18,719 nucleotides of DNA from contig LSSN01001378.1 in NCBI GenBank assembly GCA_001970855.1, forward strand, positions 1 through 18,719. Reading direction: 5' to 3'. Source of the DNA: Smittium culicis. Taxonomy: Eukaryota > Kickxellomycota > Harpellomycetes > Harpellales > Legeriomycetaceae. This document shows, in pieces, positions 1 to 9,429 of this stretch. The notes under the pieces are model-generated. The model was not told the DNA's origin. It worked only from the letters and a program-made list of their open reading frames with translations, and made no database searches. Within the stretch, counting starts at the first letter, position 1, and every line of letters begins with the position of its first letter. Both the position numbers and the translations under genes were made by a program.

Positions 1-263
1 ATTAAAACCGTGCACCAAACTTGGGCACTTACAATTTAATTGCAAAAGTTAACCTTTGTCTAGAGAGACCAAACTTGTACCAAAATGTAGCTCTTGGCTA
101 GGTCAACAAAGTTGTATTAATAAGTTAAAGTCGATAGACTACGTGTTCGATGGTTATAGTCAATTTTATTTAGTAAGGGCGTAAAAAAAAGTGAATAGTA
201 GATAAGAAATAAAATTTTATAGATTCTCTAATCCTATTGGCTCGCCCAAGAAAAACTTTTCCA

Positions 264-280
264 AGAGAGAGAGAGAGAGA
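264..280. repeat. (AG)n microsatellite
   Basis: A perfect AG dinucleotide run of about eight units in otherwise AT-rich flanking DNA. No function is implied. Confidence 0.9.
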
Positions 281-569
281 ACTCAGACTATTTAATAAAG
301 AAAAAGTACACAATTAGGTTAGGAAATTCTTTCTTATTCCAAACTTTTGGAATTGTCACGATTTCAGAAGATGAAATTTAAAGGAATATTTAGATGTACA
401 AAAAGGATTTATATAATTAAAGGGTAAAATCAATATAGAAATATTTGGATCAAATCTGTATAATTAAATATGGGTAGTGTTTTCAATGAGACTTATTAAA
501 AGTTAATTTTAATATTGAAAAAAAAAAGTGTTAGATCAAATTAAATTTTGGTGTATGTGCATAATTAGA

Positions 570-575
570 TTTATT
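570..575 (-). promoter_or_regulatory. candidate AATAAA polyadenylation signal
   Basis: The plus strand reads TTTATT, so the minus strand carries AATAAA about 115 nt past the GT69 stop codon. Spacing is suitable for a short 3' UTR. In DNA this AT-rich the hexamer is expected often by chance, so it is only a candidate. Confidence 0.35.
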
Positions 576-669
576 AATTTAAGTGGGAGAAGGGGAAAGA
601 TGAATAAGGATTATTTAAAAATATTAGAGCCGAATTAACAAGTATATAAGTATTAATGTGCGGGAATGT

Positions 670-687
670 GGAGGGGGAGGGGGAGGG
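670..687 (+). repeat. G-rich tract beside the GT69 stop codon
   Basis: The plus strand reads GG-A-G5-A-G5-A-GGG directly past the gene's stop, so the mRNA would carry a matching C-rich tract at the start of its 3' UTR. There are three G runs of at least three plus one GG, just short of a standard four-tract quadruplex. It stands out strongly against the local AT-rich background. Confidence 0.6.
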
Positions 688-689
688 TA

Positions 690-1994
690 TTAAGAGACTG
701 TTTTGTCGCCTTCAATGTAATTTTTCCATACGCCAGGTACATCGGGGTGGTGGTTATTGTTACCAGCTAAACCAAGACACCATATTTGATTGGGACCATT
801 GCCATAAGGGATTTTTTCAGGCAGAGTGACATTTGTGTCAAGAATTTTTTGAATGTTGGAGTCGATTAGGGAAATATTTTCAATTCTGTAGCCTACAAGG
901 ATCTTGGGGACGGTTATGATTCTTCTGAAGCCTCTTTCCCAAAAGTCGTTACATAGTATAGAGCATTCGGAAGCAGCGCATTCGTCAGTTCCTACTTTAG
1001 ATCTTCTGAATCTAAGCGCATTTTTTCCGTAAAAGGGTTTAGCGTTTAGAACTGCAACACCGTTCCATCCACACTGGACTTGGAAAGGGAGAAATTGGTT
1101 GTATCTTTCAGCTGAGACTTGATGTTTAATTAAATCTACCAAGCCACCGATTATAACGTCACCGTTAAGATCGCGGCCAACCCAGCTATCTCTGTAAGCG
1201 AGGAATCTAGGTTCACCTTCAGAGCGAATATCTATAGGAACAGTGAAGTCAGCCTTTTGGAGATCAGATTGATACAAGAGTTCTAGGATATCATTTCTGC
1301 AAAAAGTAATATCATTCATAAAGATGATTTTATCATATTTATAGCCTTTGCTTTCTTCGTCTTTTAATGGTTCGAGGGCTTTATTTCGTATTTGGGCAAG
1401 ATATGCTATTCTGTGATATACGCTTGGTCTGCTATTTTTTTCAGTTTTTATGTTGAAGCGAACGTCTAATGGCCTTAAGAAGGATTTAAATTCTCTGAGT
1501 ATTTCAGGAGTTTTGTCGACGGAACCATTTTCATAAATGCTTAAAAAGACATTTTCGGCACCCAAAAATTTGATTAGCAAGACTAGCTCTTGGATATAGT
1601 TAGCAATGATCTCTTCGTTATTAAAAAGATTCATGGCGATGAAGTATTTTTTTTTGCCTTTATTTAAGACGGGGTCACCACTTGCTTTATTTTTGATTTC
1701 ATCGATAAGTAGAACGTCGTCGGATTCGATTCCATATATGGGGGTGTCAAATCTGAGGTAGTCATATTTACCGTTTCCTTCGAGGTGCTCGTTAAACTTC
1801 AGGCGTAATGTGGTTCTACAGAAAGGCGCAGGGTTCAGTTTGACGTTGAAGATCTTATTCTGGTTAAAGGGCTTATTAGTATCGAAATTGTAAATTTTAA
1901 CTAGCAGGGTAAAAGTGAACAATATAAAAGCGAATATGATAAGTCTAAAAATGGCTTTAATTTTAAAGTCTGTAGGAATGCTGGGTAGGCCCAT
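690..1994 (-). CDS. GT69 family (CAP59/CMT1-like) alpha-1,3-mannosyltransferase, type II membrane protein
   Basis: An intact 434-residue protein without introns. A short cytoplasmic tail is followed by one membrane anchor (about residues 15-33), typical of a type II Golgi glycosyltransferase. The lumenal part carries the GT69 signature blocks in order: NNEEII (125-130), YENGSVDKTPE (154-164), an aspartate-containing putative donor/metal site FMNDITFCRNDILELL (225-240), CGWNGVAVLNAKPF (308-321) and a Cys-rich SECSILCNDF (342-351). Three N-glycosylation sequons lie at N156, N373 and N388. Length is normal for the family. The ATG at 1994 has a good context (AAA before, G after), and no in-frame upstream ATG is needed. 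Family knowledge: GT69 enzymes (CMT1, CAP59) act in cell-wall or capsule glycan synthesis, transferring mannose from GDP-mannose; the exact acceptor cannot be read here. The 5' flank on the minus strand is pyrimidine-rich with a TTTATTTAA element. It is the only undamaged gene in the window and a neighbour of dead retroelements. Confidence 0.92.
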   Translation of the reverse strand: MGLPSIPTDFKIKAIFRLIIFAFILFTFTLLVKIYNFDTNKPFNQNKIFNVKLNPAPFCRTTLRLKFNEHLEGNGKYDYLRFDTPIYGIESDDVLLIDEIKNKASGDPVLNKGKKKYFIAMNLFNNEEIIANYIQELVLLIKFLGAENVFLSIYENGSVDKTPEILREFKSFLRPLDVRFNIKTEKNSRPSVYHRIAYLAQIRNKALEPLKDEESKGYKYDKIIFMNDITFCRNDILELLYQSDLQKADFTVPIDIRSEGEPRFLAYRDSWVGRDLNGDVIIGGLVDLIKHQVSAERYNQFLPFQVQCGWNGVAVLNAKPFYGKNALRFRRSKVGTDECAASECSILCNDFWERGFRRIITVPKILVGYRIENISLIDSNIQKILDTNVTLPEKIPYGNGPNQIWCLGLAGNNNHHPDVPGVWKNYIEGDKTVS

Positions 1995-2327
1995 TTTGAT
2001 AGATAGAGGATATATGAAGAGAGAGGTTAGGGGGTTTCGGGATTAAATAAAGTACTATTGATAGTTCTATAGGAAGTATGGCGGGAGGGATGGTATTAGG
2101 GTACTCTAGGCGAAGGAAAAGAGGCAAGCGTAGTTAGTCAGATAACAAAAGGGAAAAGTCGGGATTATTTTTGCATTAATTCTAGCTATAATGAAGTTTA
2201 TATTTTGAAATGGATGGGTTTATTCGATTTAGCGAAAGGAAGGTTAGATTAGGATTTGCGCGTATATATAATAAACTTTAGCGAAAAAAGGGCAATCTCA
2301 AATGTGATGATGGTGGTATAGACTAAA

Positions 2328-2364
2328 TGCATCTGAGGGCATTTATGTACGTAGTACAGATGCA
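2328..2364. repeat. 8-bp-arm inverted repeat (TGCATCTG/CAGATGCA)
   Basis: Perfect arms at 2328-2335 and 2357-2364 separated by 21 nt. A second short inverted repeat, TGTGAT-TTGTTT-ATCACA, follows about 20 nt later. They sit in a block of higher complexity (about 2290-2525) that ends in a 16-A run, so the block may be one structured or retroposed unit. Confidence 0.6.
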
Positions 2365-2527
2365 CAAAGCTTTTGCAGTAGATGTGATTTGTTTATCACA
2401 CCCTCCTACTTGCCGATAACATCTGAATTTACTTATTGGCTGTTGCTGGCTACGTATTTGGTATTTACATATCTGCACCATGAACAAAATCCAAGATCCG
2501 TAAATCCTGGTTAGATTGATTTCCGAT

Positions 2528-2543
2528 AAAAAAAAAAAAAAAA
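2528..2543 (+). repeat. A16 homopolymer
   Basis: Sixteen consecutive A on the plus strand at the end of a more complex block. It could be the tail of a retroposed sequence, but no pol III A/B boxes or target duplication were recognised. Confidence 0.8.
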
Positions 2544-2885
2544 CTTATGACAAAAGCCCATCTCTGAAGATTCGCCAATATAGATTGGTTGGACAGATAA
2601 AAAATGTTAGATAAGGTTTCCAATTGGGCAGAACCACGAGAATGTGCATAGACTTTACCATTTAAAGTTTAGCCTCCATTGTTCATTAGTAAGCTGTGTA
2701 AGGGTTAGCGGCTGCTACAAGGCAATAGGCTACAGCTGCAAAAATGGCATTATGGTTGGCTGCTTGCTAGTCTATTTGGGCTTTTATTTGCACAAGTTCA
2801 CAGTCACTCGCACCCCTACATTAATTCGACTTGCCTGCGTCATATTACTTGCATCGACGCTATTGTTTATTGTCTGTACCGACTA

Positions 2886-2993
2886 GCAACAATTACTCCA
2901 GGTACACGATTTGCAACCCTCACTCCAGGTACACGGCTTGTAACCCATACCCCAGGTACACAAATTGCAACGCTTACTCCAGGTATACTGCTC
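2886..2993. repeat. Minisatellite, four 27-bp units
   Basis: Four consecutive 27-bp units (2886-2912, 2913-2939, 2940-2966, 2967-2993) share the core CTCCAGGTACAC (CCCCAGGTACAC in unit 3, CTCCAGGTATAC in unit 4) with diverged flanks. Being a multiple of three, the unit gives a 9-residue periodic peptide in every frame, for example S-R-Y-T-x-C-N-P-x on plus and P-G-V-x-V-A-x-R-V on minus. No surrounding open frame supports a real protein, so I treat it as a non-coding tandem repeat. Confidence 0.9.
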
Positions 2994-3192
2994 GAGCCTT
3001 GACTTGCGTATATTAGCTGGGGGAGGGGAATTATCAATTTCGGTTCATAAGTGTTATCTGCCAATAAACTTCGTTGAAACTAAAAAGATAAAAAGATACA
3101 TTTATCGTGATGTGTTCGTCGCCAATTTATTAGATAGATTCTTTTACCTAATCTGATTAACGCCTACAAATCACTATATTTGTTATGTCTGA

Positions 3193-3278
3193 AGAGCCAA
3201 TCAACCAATTGTATTCGTTAACCAATACAATTTGCTGGTGCCCAATCCCACGTTTTTTTCTATTTGTGATTAGGCTCT
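3193..3278. repeat. Nested inverted repeats, possible small MITE
   Basis: Outer arms AGAGCC-AATCA (3193-3203) and TGATTAGGCTCT (3267-3278) pair with one bulge. Inside lies a perfect 9-bp pair, AATTGTATT (3207-3215) and AATACAATT (3224-3232). The nesting over 86 bp suggests a small hairpin element, but no target duplication or second copy is visible in the window. Confidence 0.4.
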
Positions 3279-3947
3279 ATTCGAAAATGATTAGATAATG
3301 ATGCCTTTAAAGCTTATTTTTCTGGAAAAAAATTTTTTAGCATAAAATCTTGTGCTCTGCCTATAGGCGCAAACCATTCAGCCAGGAAAATGCCCCATAA
3401 AATCTCGCAAAAAGTTAATTAGCTATTTTATAAAATTCCAGTACTATACTTGATATACCTTACTTTGCATCGCAAATAAGCATCGGAATTTCGGGCCTTA
3501 AATTGACCCTTAAAATTTTACTATTTTAAATTATGTAGCCCAATTTACTCATTCTTCCCAATAATGGCATCTACGCTTACTTTTTAGAGTAAACAATCCA
3601 TATCATAATATTCATCTCATTCACGAATTGGTAACTTGGTTAGCAATTATCTAATTTCTCAAGCTGTATTTATTTGCGGTATATCAGAATTAGCTTTCCA
3701 CATAAACCGCCATCTCTGTAAAAGACCCAAGTAAATAAACTCTCCATTCACTATACACCCAGCCCTTATACATCAAAATTCTTCAAAAAGTTGATTTTAC
3801 TCATTCATCTATGATTCATTACTAATTCTATTATTTGCTGATACCCTAAAATTATCCAATAATCGAACGAGTCTTGGAATAATATTATTTTTATTGAACT
3901 TAATTAATGATACGGTAGATCACAAACAGTTTACCACACATGAGGAT

Positions 3948-3969
3948 TAACCCTTTCACGGGCGAGGGA
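3948..3969 (+). repeat. TTAA-CCCTTTCACGGGCG motif, possible piggyBac-type terminus
   Basis: A TTAA tetramer is followed at once by CCCTTTCACGGGCGAGGG, an isolated GC-rich patch in very AT-rich DNA. piggyBac-superfamily elements insert at TTAA and usually begin with CCCT or CCCTTT. I find no matching inverted end in the window, so this could be one end of a truncated element or chance. Confidence 0.25.
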
Positions 3970-5390
3970 TTGTTTTTGATCATCAAAGCATAGACAGCCG
4001 CGTTCTATAAAGATAATACAATTCCGTGGCTTAATTAATTATGGGTATACTGTATAATAAAGCAAATAATAGATTTCATTATTAATCATTAACGAGTCTA
4101 CGGACTATTTTTTCAAAATGTGTCGGACAGGAAAGACTTATACACAGCATCTATTAAGATATTTACAGCAGCACATGGTATTTGTCTATACCATGTAGGC
4201 TTGAGTAAATTTATCAATTTCAGCTCTAAATAAAATAAAACGCCTATAATAGATACGCTTTTTTTGTTTTGTTTTTAGAGATTCGCAATTTACAGCTTTA
4301 TCTTTGATCCCTTCATATTAGTTTCTTTGTAAGGTTGATTTTATTGATTCGCGAATGGTCTTTAGATTTAATTTTTATTTGCTGGTGGTCTACATTAAAC
4401 CAATAGTCTTACGAAGATCGAAATTGAACTATTTTAACTGTATTCAGTAGGAATTAGAAATTAAATCAAAAATGATCTACCACCCATGAAAGGTTTTATA
4501 CTCACATCTAGTCCATACTTCGAAATAACCAACACTTTGAAGTTCTCTTAGATAGCTTTTAATGTTCATACTAAAACATCGCTCATAATATCTCCAGAAC
4601 AATACTATTAACCTTTTTTAGCGGGATCAAATAAATAATTTATAAAAAATTCCATTTCCTCATTTTCTATTTTTATGTTGATATAGCCTTTGAATTATAA
4701 TCCTTAAAATTCGATATATTTATGAACTACATCGTCCCGTATAAATATATTCGTGATAGAATTTATTATTGATTTGGTAGTTTTCTTCATTTTACTATTT
4801 TTCTTGTACACTTTTCAAATCCAGAGCTAATTTAGTGCACTTGTTTATCATTATTGGACACAAATTGTAATATAGCCAATAAATCACATATTTTACTTAT
4901 CAATTCATCACTATATTGACTAGTTTTAGTAGTACAAAAAAAACATCAACAACATTCAAAGACTTGTTAAATTTAAATTTGATTTATTAAAAAAATCAAT
5001 GTAATTCAGGTAAAACTCAAACCAAAAAAATTCAATTAGCAGAAAAAATATTTATATAATTTCCTATATCCAAGATAATATCGCATCTGTCTATCAATAT
5101 GCTTTAATAACACCATGAATGAATAATAGAGCTTTGTACAAAGAGAAATAGTAATCCAAGATAAGCTAGTTTCGCTTATAATTAAATGCGACTAAGCTCA
5201 AACTTGATTAAAAAATAAATATGTATAATTTAATAATAGACCTTATAAATATAATTTCTTTAAACAAAATGAAGCATTAGCTAATTTGATAAAGGTTAAG
5301 GAAATTTAATTTTGGTTGACCTTTTTCAGGGAAAACACTCTTGAACATATCTAAAAATCATAGTTATACAAGCCAAAAAAAAGCTATTTG

Positions 5391-5422
5391 TTATTGGGTG
5401 TGCTGTATAAATTACCCAATAA
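5391..5422. repeat. 9-bp-arm hairpin TTATTGGGT/ACCCAATAA
   Basis: Perfect arms at 5391-5399 and 5414-5422 around a 14-nt loop. No coding context. It could act as a small cruciform or terminator-like structure, but no function is supported. Confidence 0.55.
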
Positions 5423-5728
5423 TATATTATCATTCTGCTATGATTTTTTATATTGACATTTGATCAGATATTTTTTGGTACTTCAAAAAAAGCCAGCTGT
5501 CCCTGAACAGCTAAATAAATTCGCATCTAATTTGTATCTTTATGAAAATTAATTTAAATATGAGTGGTCGCCAATTTTATTAGGCGAGCATTCCTAAAAT
5601 TTTTTTTTATATATAATTACCTTGATTATTTTAATAGACTCTTAAAAACTATAAACAAAAAAATTTTTATTGAGATTATGAATCTCACTAGTATAAATTA
5701 TATACTTTTTTAAGTGAAATATTAAAAC

Positions 5729-5747
5729 TATATATATATATATATAT
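5729..5747. repeat. (TA)n microsatellite
   Basis: An alternating TA run of about nine units in AT-rich non-coding DNA. Confidence 0.85.
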
Positions 5748-6045
5748 TCAATATAATTATTTATTTTGTAAACCAAGATTAGCCGTAAGCAAGTTAAGAC
5801 GGATTAAAAAAACCTTTTACTCACTCGCTGAAATACTATGCGTGTAAAAATTTAACTAAAAAAACATAAATATAATTTTTATATCAGCATCTATATGTGA
5901 TATTTCCTATCAACAATATAGCTGAATTAGATCCACTTCAAAAGCCTAGGTTCAGCATATTTCTGAAAAAATTAATCAATTATTAATGAAAATCAAATAG
6001 GCCCAGAGTTTATCCAAAAATAATTAATCTTATTCTGTAATAATT

Positions 6046-6172
6046 AAAAATTGTATCTATTTTAAAAAACTTTAGTCTCTACAAAATAATATCTAGAAAT
6101 ATTTTATAGCTAATCGAACTCTTAAGAGTGGATATTAATTAATTTTATACGAAGAGAGGAGAAATAACAAGT
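6046..6172. repeat. Left inverted terminal repeat of the DIRS-like relic
   Basis: Read on the minus strand, this contains ATTTCTCCTCTCT, then GTATAA, then after 17 nt TCTTAA, then ATATTT..AGAT..TATTT, then ATACAATTTTT. The same blocks in the same order occur on the plus strand at 10644-10757, with the 17-nt gap identical. It starts right at the recombinase stop codon (6172-6174), as in DIRS elements where the last gene abuts the terminal repeat. Confidence 0.65.
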
Positions 6173-7170
6173 TACTCAAGAATTAAAATATACTCTATCA
6201 AGCTGTTAGTAAAATTCTTTGATAGTCGGTAGTATGGGTCGAAAATTGAGTGCTAGGACCAAAAAGAAAGTATAAAGATGTCTTGAGAGGAGAATATGAA
6301 GTTTGGTGCTAATTTTGATCCAATTAGATCGGTTTTTGGAATCAGAGCATCTTTTTTTTCTATATATATGTTTTGTTAGCGAGTGTAAATATCTTGTGAT
6401 TCTATCCGGAGATAGAAGTTTTGAATATTCATTCAAATACCTTAATTGACTACTATAAATAATAGTTCTATTATTTTTATGATGAGTTCCAGTAGGTTTG
6501 AATGAAAACCTCTGATATATACTTAGTATTTATAGGTTGGAAACAATAAATCGTCTTTATGTAAACTGATTAAACATTAAAGTATAATGGATAGTCTCAT
6601 TCGGTTATACTTCGATGCGATTATTTCCTGTTAGGGGAATCTTAATATAATTTTTGTTTCGAAATCATCGATACGATCTATATCTAATTACCATAAAAAC
6701 CCAGCTACAAATAAGAGACAAAATATTTTAGCTTGAAGATTATTTGCTGATAATTTGGATTAAGTTCTTTATTCACGCAAGCTGTTAGTTACAGTGAATA
6801 AATCTACTAAAGACTTTACAAATGAACACAATTATTTATCATCTTTTCTTAAAAAAAATTTCTTATTGTATGATAATCTTCAATTTCTTCAGTGTTAACT
6901 AATATCACAGCTGATAACTTGTATGCCCCGACTTAAGAAGGTTCATGGCTATTTTTCTTATAAATATTTTACAAATAGTAGAAGATGTGTACAGCTGATA
7001 TCTTTGAAGTGATTTTATTTAATATTGACCAGTTCAAAAATCTTTTCTTTGATTAAAAATATTGTTACCTATTCTTGAGGCATAGTTTTTTGGAATCTAA
7101 AATTTCATTAATAATATCTGAGATACCTTGATCTATGAGGGCACGCAACTGACTCTTTTGGACTGTATTT
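6172..7170 (-). pseudogene. Tyrosine recombinase (DIRS-type), decayed
   Basis: The N-terminal SAM-like half is visible at about 7165-6900 (QKSQLRALIDQGISDI, then after two stops KKRFLNWSILNKI). The middle is at about 6820-6600 (SKLSANNLQAKIFCLLFVAG, then LDIDRIDDFET). The C-terminal catalytic half starts in one frame (LSPDRITRYLHSLTKHIYRK, near 6410-6350) and continues in another from 6351 (ALIPKTDLIGSKLAPNF, FSSQDIFILSFWS) to FDPYYRLSKNFTNSL, which holds the putative nucleophile Tyr, ending in TAA at 6172-6174. Family knowledge: this enzyme integrates circular DIRS cDNA by site-specific recombination without target duplication. Against the usual PKxRxIG and HGxW-type blocks, the expected Arg appears as Asp and the expected His is missing. 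At least eight stops and one frameshift make it non-functional. Confidence 0.75.
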
Positions 7171-7199
7171 AGCTTTTAATATTTAGTGGTTAATATTTT

Positions 7200-8805
7200 C
7201 GGTTTTTGGGGTCGCGGGCCACATTTATCTCTTGATTGAACATTTTTTGTGACTCTTATAGCTCTAAAAAAAATCCACGAACCAAATTTTGGATCTCTGT
7301 TTTAATTCAATAGAGTTATATTTATTCTCTCTGTTCGGATCTTTTGAAATTTCTACGAATTTAAGCTTAATCAAGGTCAGGTGAAAATTTTATGATACTT
7401 TGTCTATCTGAAACTTAGCGGCTTCTGTACTATATATAGCTGTCCGGAAAACAACTGAAGTGTGAATATGGTCATTTTTTTATCATTGATGCAAATATAT
7501 CTAAGCTGTGGATCCCATATACATTGTTTAGGGCTGAGAATTATTGACCTTAAATTAAACATACTGTCTGTTTAGTTAGTATGCTGGAATAATAAGCTGG
7601 GTTCATTACCGATGGGATATAATTTACTTGAGTATGAGTGTTGGTTTTCAAGCAGTCCAAAAATATAAATCCTGAGATCTCCGGCAGTTTTGGAGATTTC
7701 GTTACTAAAAATTTCTTGAAGTATGATAACTTCGTATTATTAATTTAATTTACTAATACAGAGCGATCAAAATCGTTCCTAGGTTTTAGAATATTTAATA
7801 TCTTCAATAATTCCTTTTAATTTATATAAATTAAGGAATCTTTAGCTATCTATAAGCTAGAGTATGATGTCGAACCTAATACTATTCCCAATGAAGTGTC
7901 GATGTGTAAGTAAAAATTTCAATTTCTGGAGTTTCTCGAAGAAAAGACAGGTTATTCCTACTTTTATTTGATTCATACATATTAGCAGATTCTGTATTGC
8001 GGGATCAGTAATAATAAAAGTTGATATCCAAGAATTTGATTTTGACAGGAATTTTTTATTCGATTATAGCAGATGAAAAATCATGAAATTCATCAGAATT
8101 AAGACCACTGAAATTTCTTGGGCTTTCCTAATGAAGCTTGAAAAAAATTTCAATGCAGCTTCTCGGTACATATCATCGAAATCGGAGGATAGGACTTTCA
8201 GTTACATTTATCGCGAGTTAATTATTGTCCTCATTTTTTTTTTTTTCGATTGAGATAATATTGTTCCCGACTTCTCGCAATCGATCTTGAATCCAAGCTC
8301 CAATAGTTTCGACTATATTAACTGAGCGTTCGGTATATAAGCCTTCGAGGAATCTTTCATAACCAATAGATAGTCTATGTATGCTGAATACGTATTCCAA
8401 AATCTATTAATAATTATAGAAAAGGCCGAATATTCGTTTTTAATATCAAAAAAAAAAAAATAGAAAACCGCCGAATGACAGGGCCTGAATTTGTATAATT
8501 GTCAATTACAATAAAAAAGTGGATTTTTCCCGCATTTTTCTTACACAAATATGAGTAGGAATGTATAATTGAGTTCCAGTAAAGTCATTTGATCTATGTA
8601 TTTATCAAAAGGTAAATTCAATACAATATTCTCATCTTGAATTCTGAACAAAACATATTTTTTCAGATTTCTAAAGTAGATAACAGGCTTGAGGCCGCCT
8701 TTATTTTTCGTAATCATAAATAGGGTGCTGTTTAAACTGGGGATCTTTGAATTCACTTCTTCTATATCATTATTTTCTAGTACTGATGCTTCCTAATTTG
8801 TTAAA
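7200..8805 (-). pseudogene. RT-RNase H-methyltransferase region of the DIRS-like relic
   Basis: The RT fingers are best preserved (8541-8805): LENNDIEEVN, STLFMITKNKGGLKPVIYFR, then NLKKYVLFR. The palm motif is YIDY (8370-8381), where the catalytic YxDD box is expected, so the second Asp is lost. It is followed by LLVMKDSSK, a TAG where Trp is usual, and LLELGFKIDCEKSGTILSQS. A 13-T run (minus strand) near 8450 shifts the frame. Connection and RNase H follow: MYREAALKFFSSFIRKAQ (about 8165-8110), NNLSFLRETPEIEIFT (about 7945-7900), LPEISGFIFLDCLKTNT and VNYIPSVMNPA (7699-7590), and YGIHSLDIFAS (about 7530-7490), a block characteristic of DIRS/Ngaro polyproteins. The Dam-like segment is reduced to a broken NPPW-like site near 7390 and RTERINITLL further on. 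Stops and shifts occur throughout. Confidence 0.78.
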
Positions 8806-8829
8806 ATTATGTTTTCATCAGGTGTAGTC

Positions 8830-9240
8830 TTCTCTTTTATAGTTCTAATGAAGCGCCAGTTTTTATTCACAGAAACACTTTAGAGCATTATGGGATACAA
8901 TGAAACATCATAAAACATCAATAAACATTTTTTGATAAAATTTAATGTTATGAAATGTTATCCATAGATTATTTCCAGTCGCTTATAGAACCTCCTAGAA
9001 CATTTCATAATATTCCGAAAGCTATTATTTGAAAATTATTAATGCTTTTATAATTATATGTATTTAATAATATCATTTATATTTTTCTTCAAGAGTATAA
9101 AAGGGTAGCATTTTTCCATCTTTCAGGAAAATATAAGTGTATAATTTATTTTATAATATTTATCCCACTAAATATATATTATCCCTATAACATTAAATAA
9201 ATAACACTATCTTAGCCTTAGTACTAGTTTAAGTTTCAAG
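8830..9240. other. Non-coding segment inside the relic, with clustered inverted repeats
   Basis: Between the RT N-terminal block and the RT fingers lie about 400 bp in which I find no family motif. It has repeated ACAT/ATGT words and a perfect 12-bp inverted pair, TTATGAAATGTT (8948-8959) and AACATTTCATAA (8999-9010). A weaker pair flanks the first arm (about 8888-8907 with 8949-8970). It may be a small insertion into the dead element or simply highly diverged coding DNA. Confidence 0.4.
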
Positions 9241-9429
9241 TCAAACCTTAGCCGTGTCTTTACTCCTTCCTTCGAGCCTAACAACAGTGGAGAAGTTTAA
9301 AAAAATTGTGCTTGAATTGGTACCTTCAGTATCAATATAAGTGCATCAAATATCTTTGGTAGCTCCTCGGGAGCTAAATATAAACTCAAAAAGCTCAGTA
9401 ATCGAGGAAATCTCTGGAGAAAATTCAAA

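Larger units (their letters stand above)
1..689. other. AT-rich 3' flank of the GT69 gene, no gene seen
   Basis: No open frame of note on either strand. It contains an AG dinucleotide run (264-280), a G-rich tract just past the GT69 stop (670-687) and a possible polyadenylation signal for that gene (570-575, minus strand). Nothing else is recognisable. Confidence 0.7.
1995..6045. other. Long AT-rich stretch without a supported gene
   Basis: Four kilobases with no convincing coding region. Short frames at 2644-3156 begin without good starts and partly arise from the 27-bp minisatellite. Listed separately: hairpin 2328-2364, A16 run 2528-2543, minisatellite 2886-2993, nested inverted repeats 3193-3278, GC-rich TTAA-flanked motif 3948-3969, hairpin 5391-5422 and a TA microsatellite. 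The rest (about 3300-6045) is very AT-rich; I tried some frames by eye and recognised no retroelement motif, but older relics could be missed. Confidence 0.6.

Noticed and set aside
2644..3156. Short overlapping plus and minus frames of 60-80 residues, one hydrophobic
   Set aside because: The longest starts only at GTG, others are periodic translations of the 27-bp minisatellite, and none shows a known domain or good start context.
8218..8400. 60-residue minus-strand open frame
   Set aside because: It is an out-of-frame shadow; the neighbouring frame carries the RT palm motif (YIDY, LLELGFKIDCEKS) of the DIRS-like relic.
9240..9330. A second RT-like reading (LLGSKEGVKTRLRFDLK) on the minus strand
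   Set aside because: It faintly resembles the RT KxxGxxRP block, but the true block lies at 8690-8756 and one element should have only one. Treated as chance similarity.
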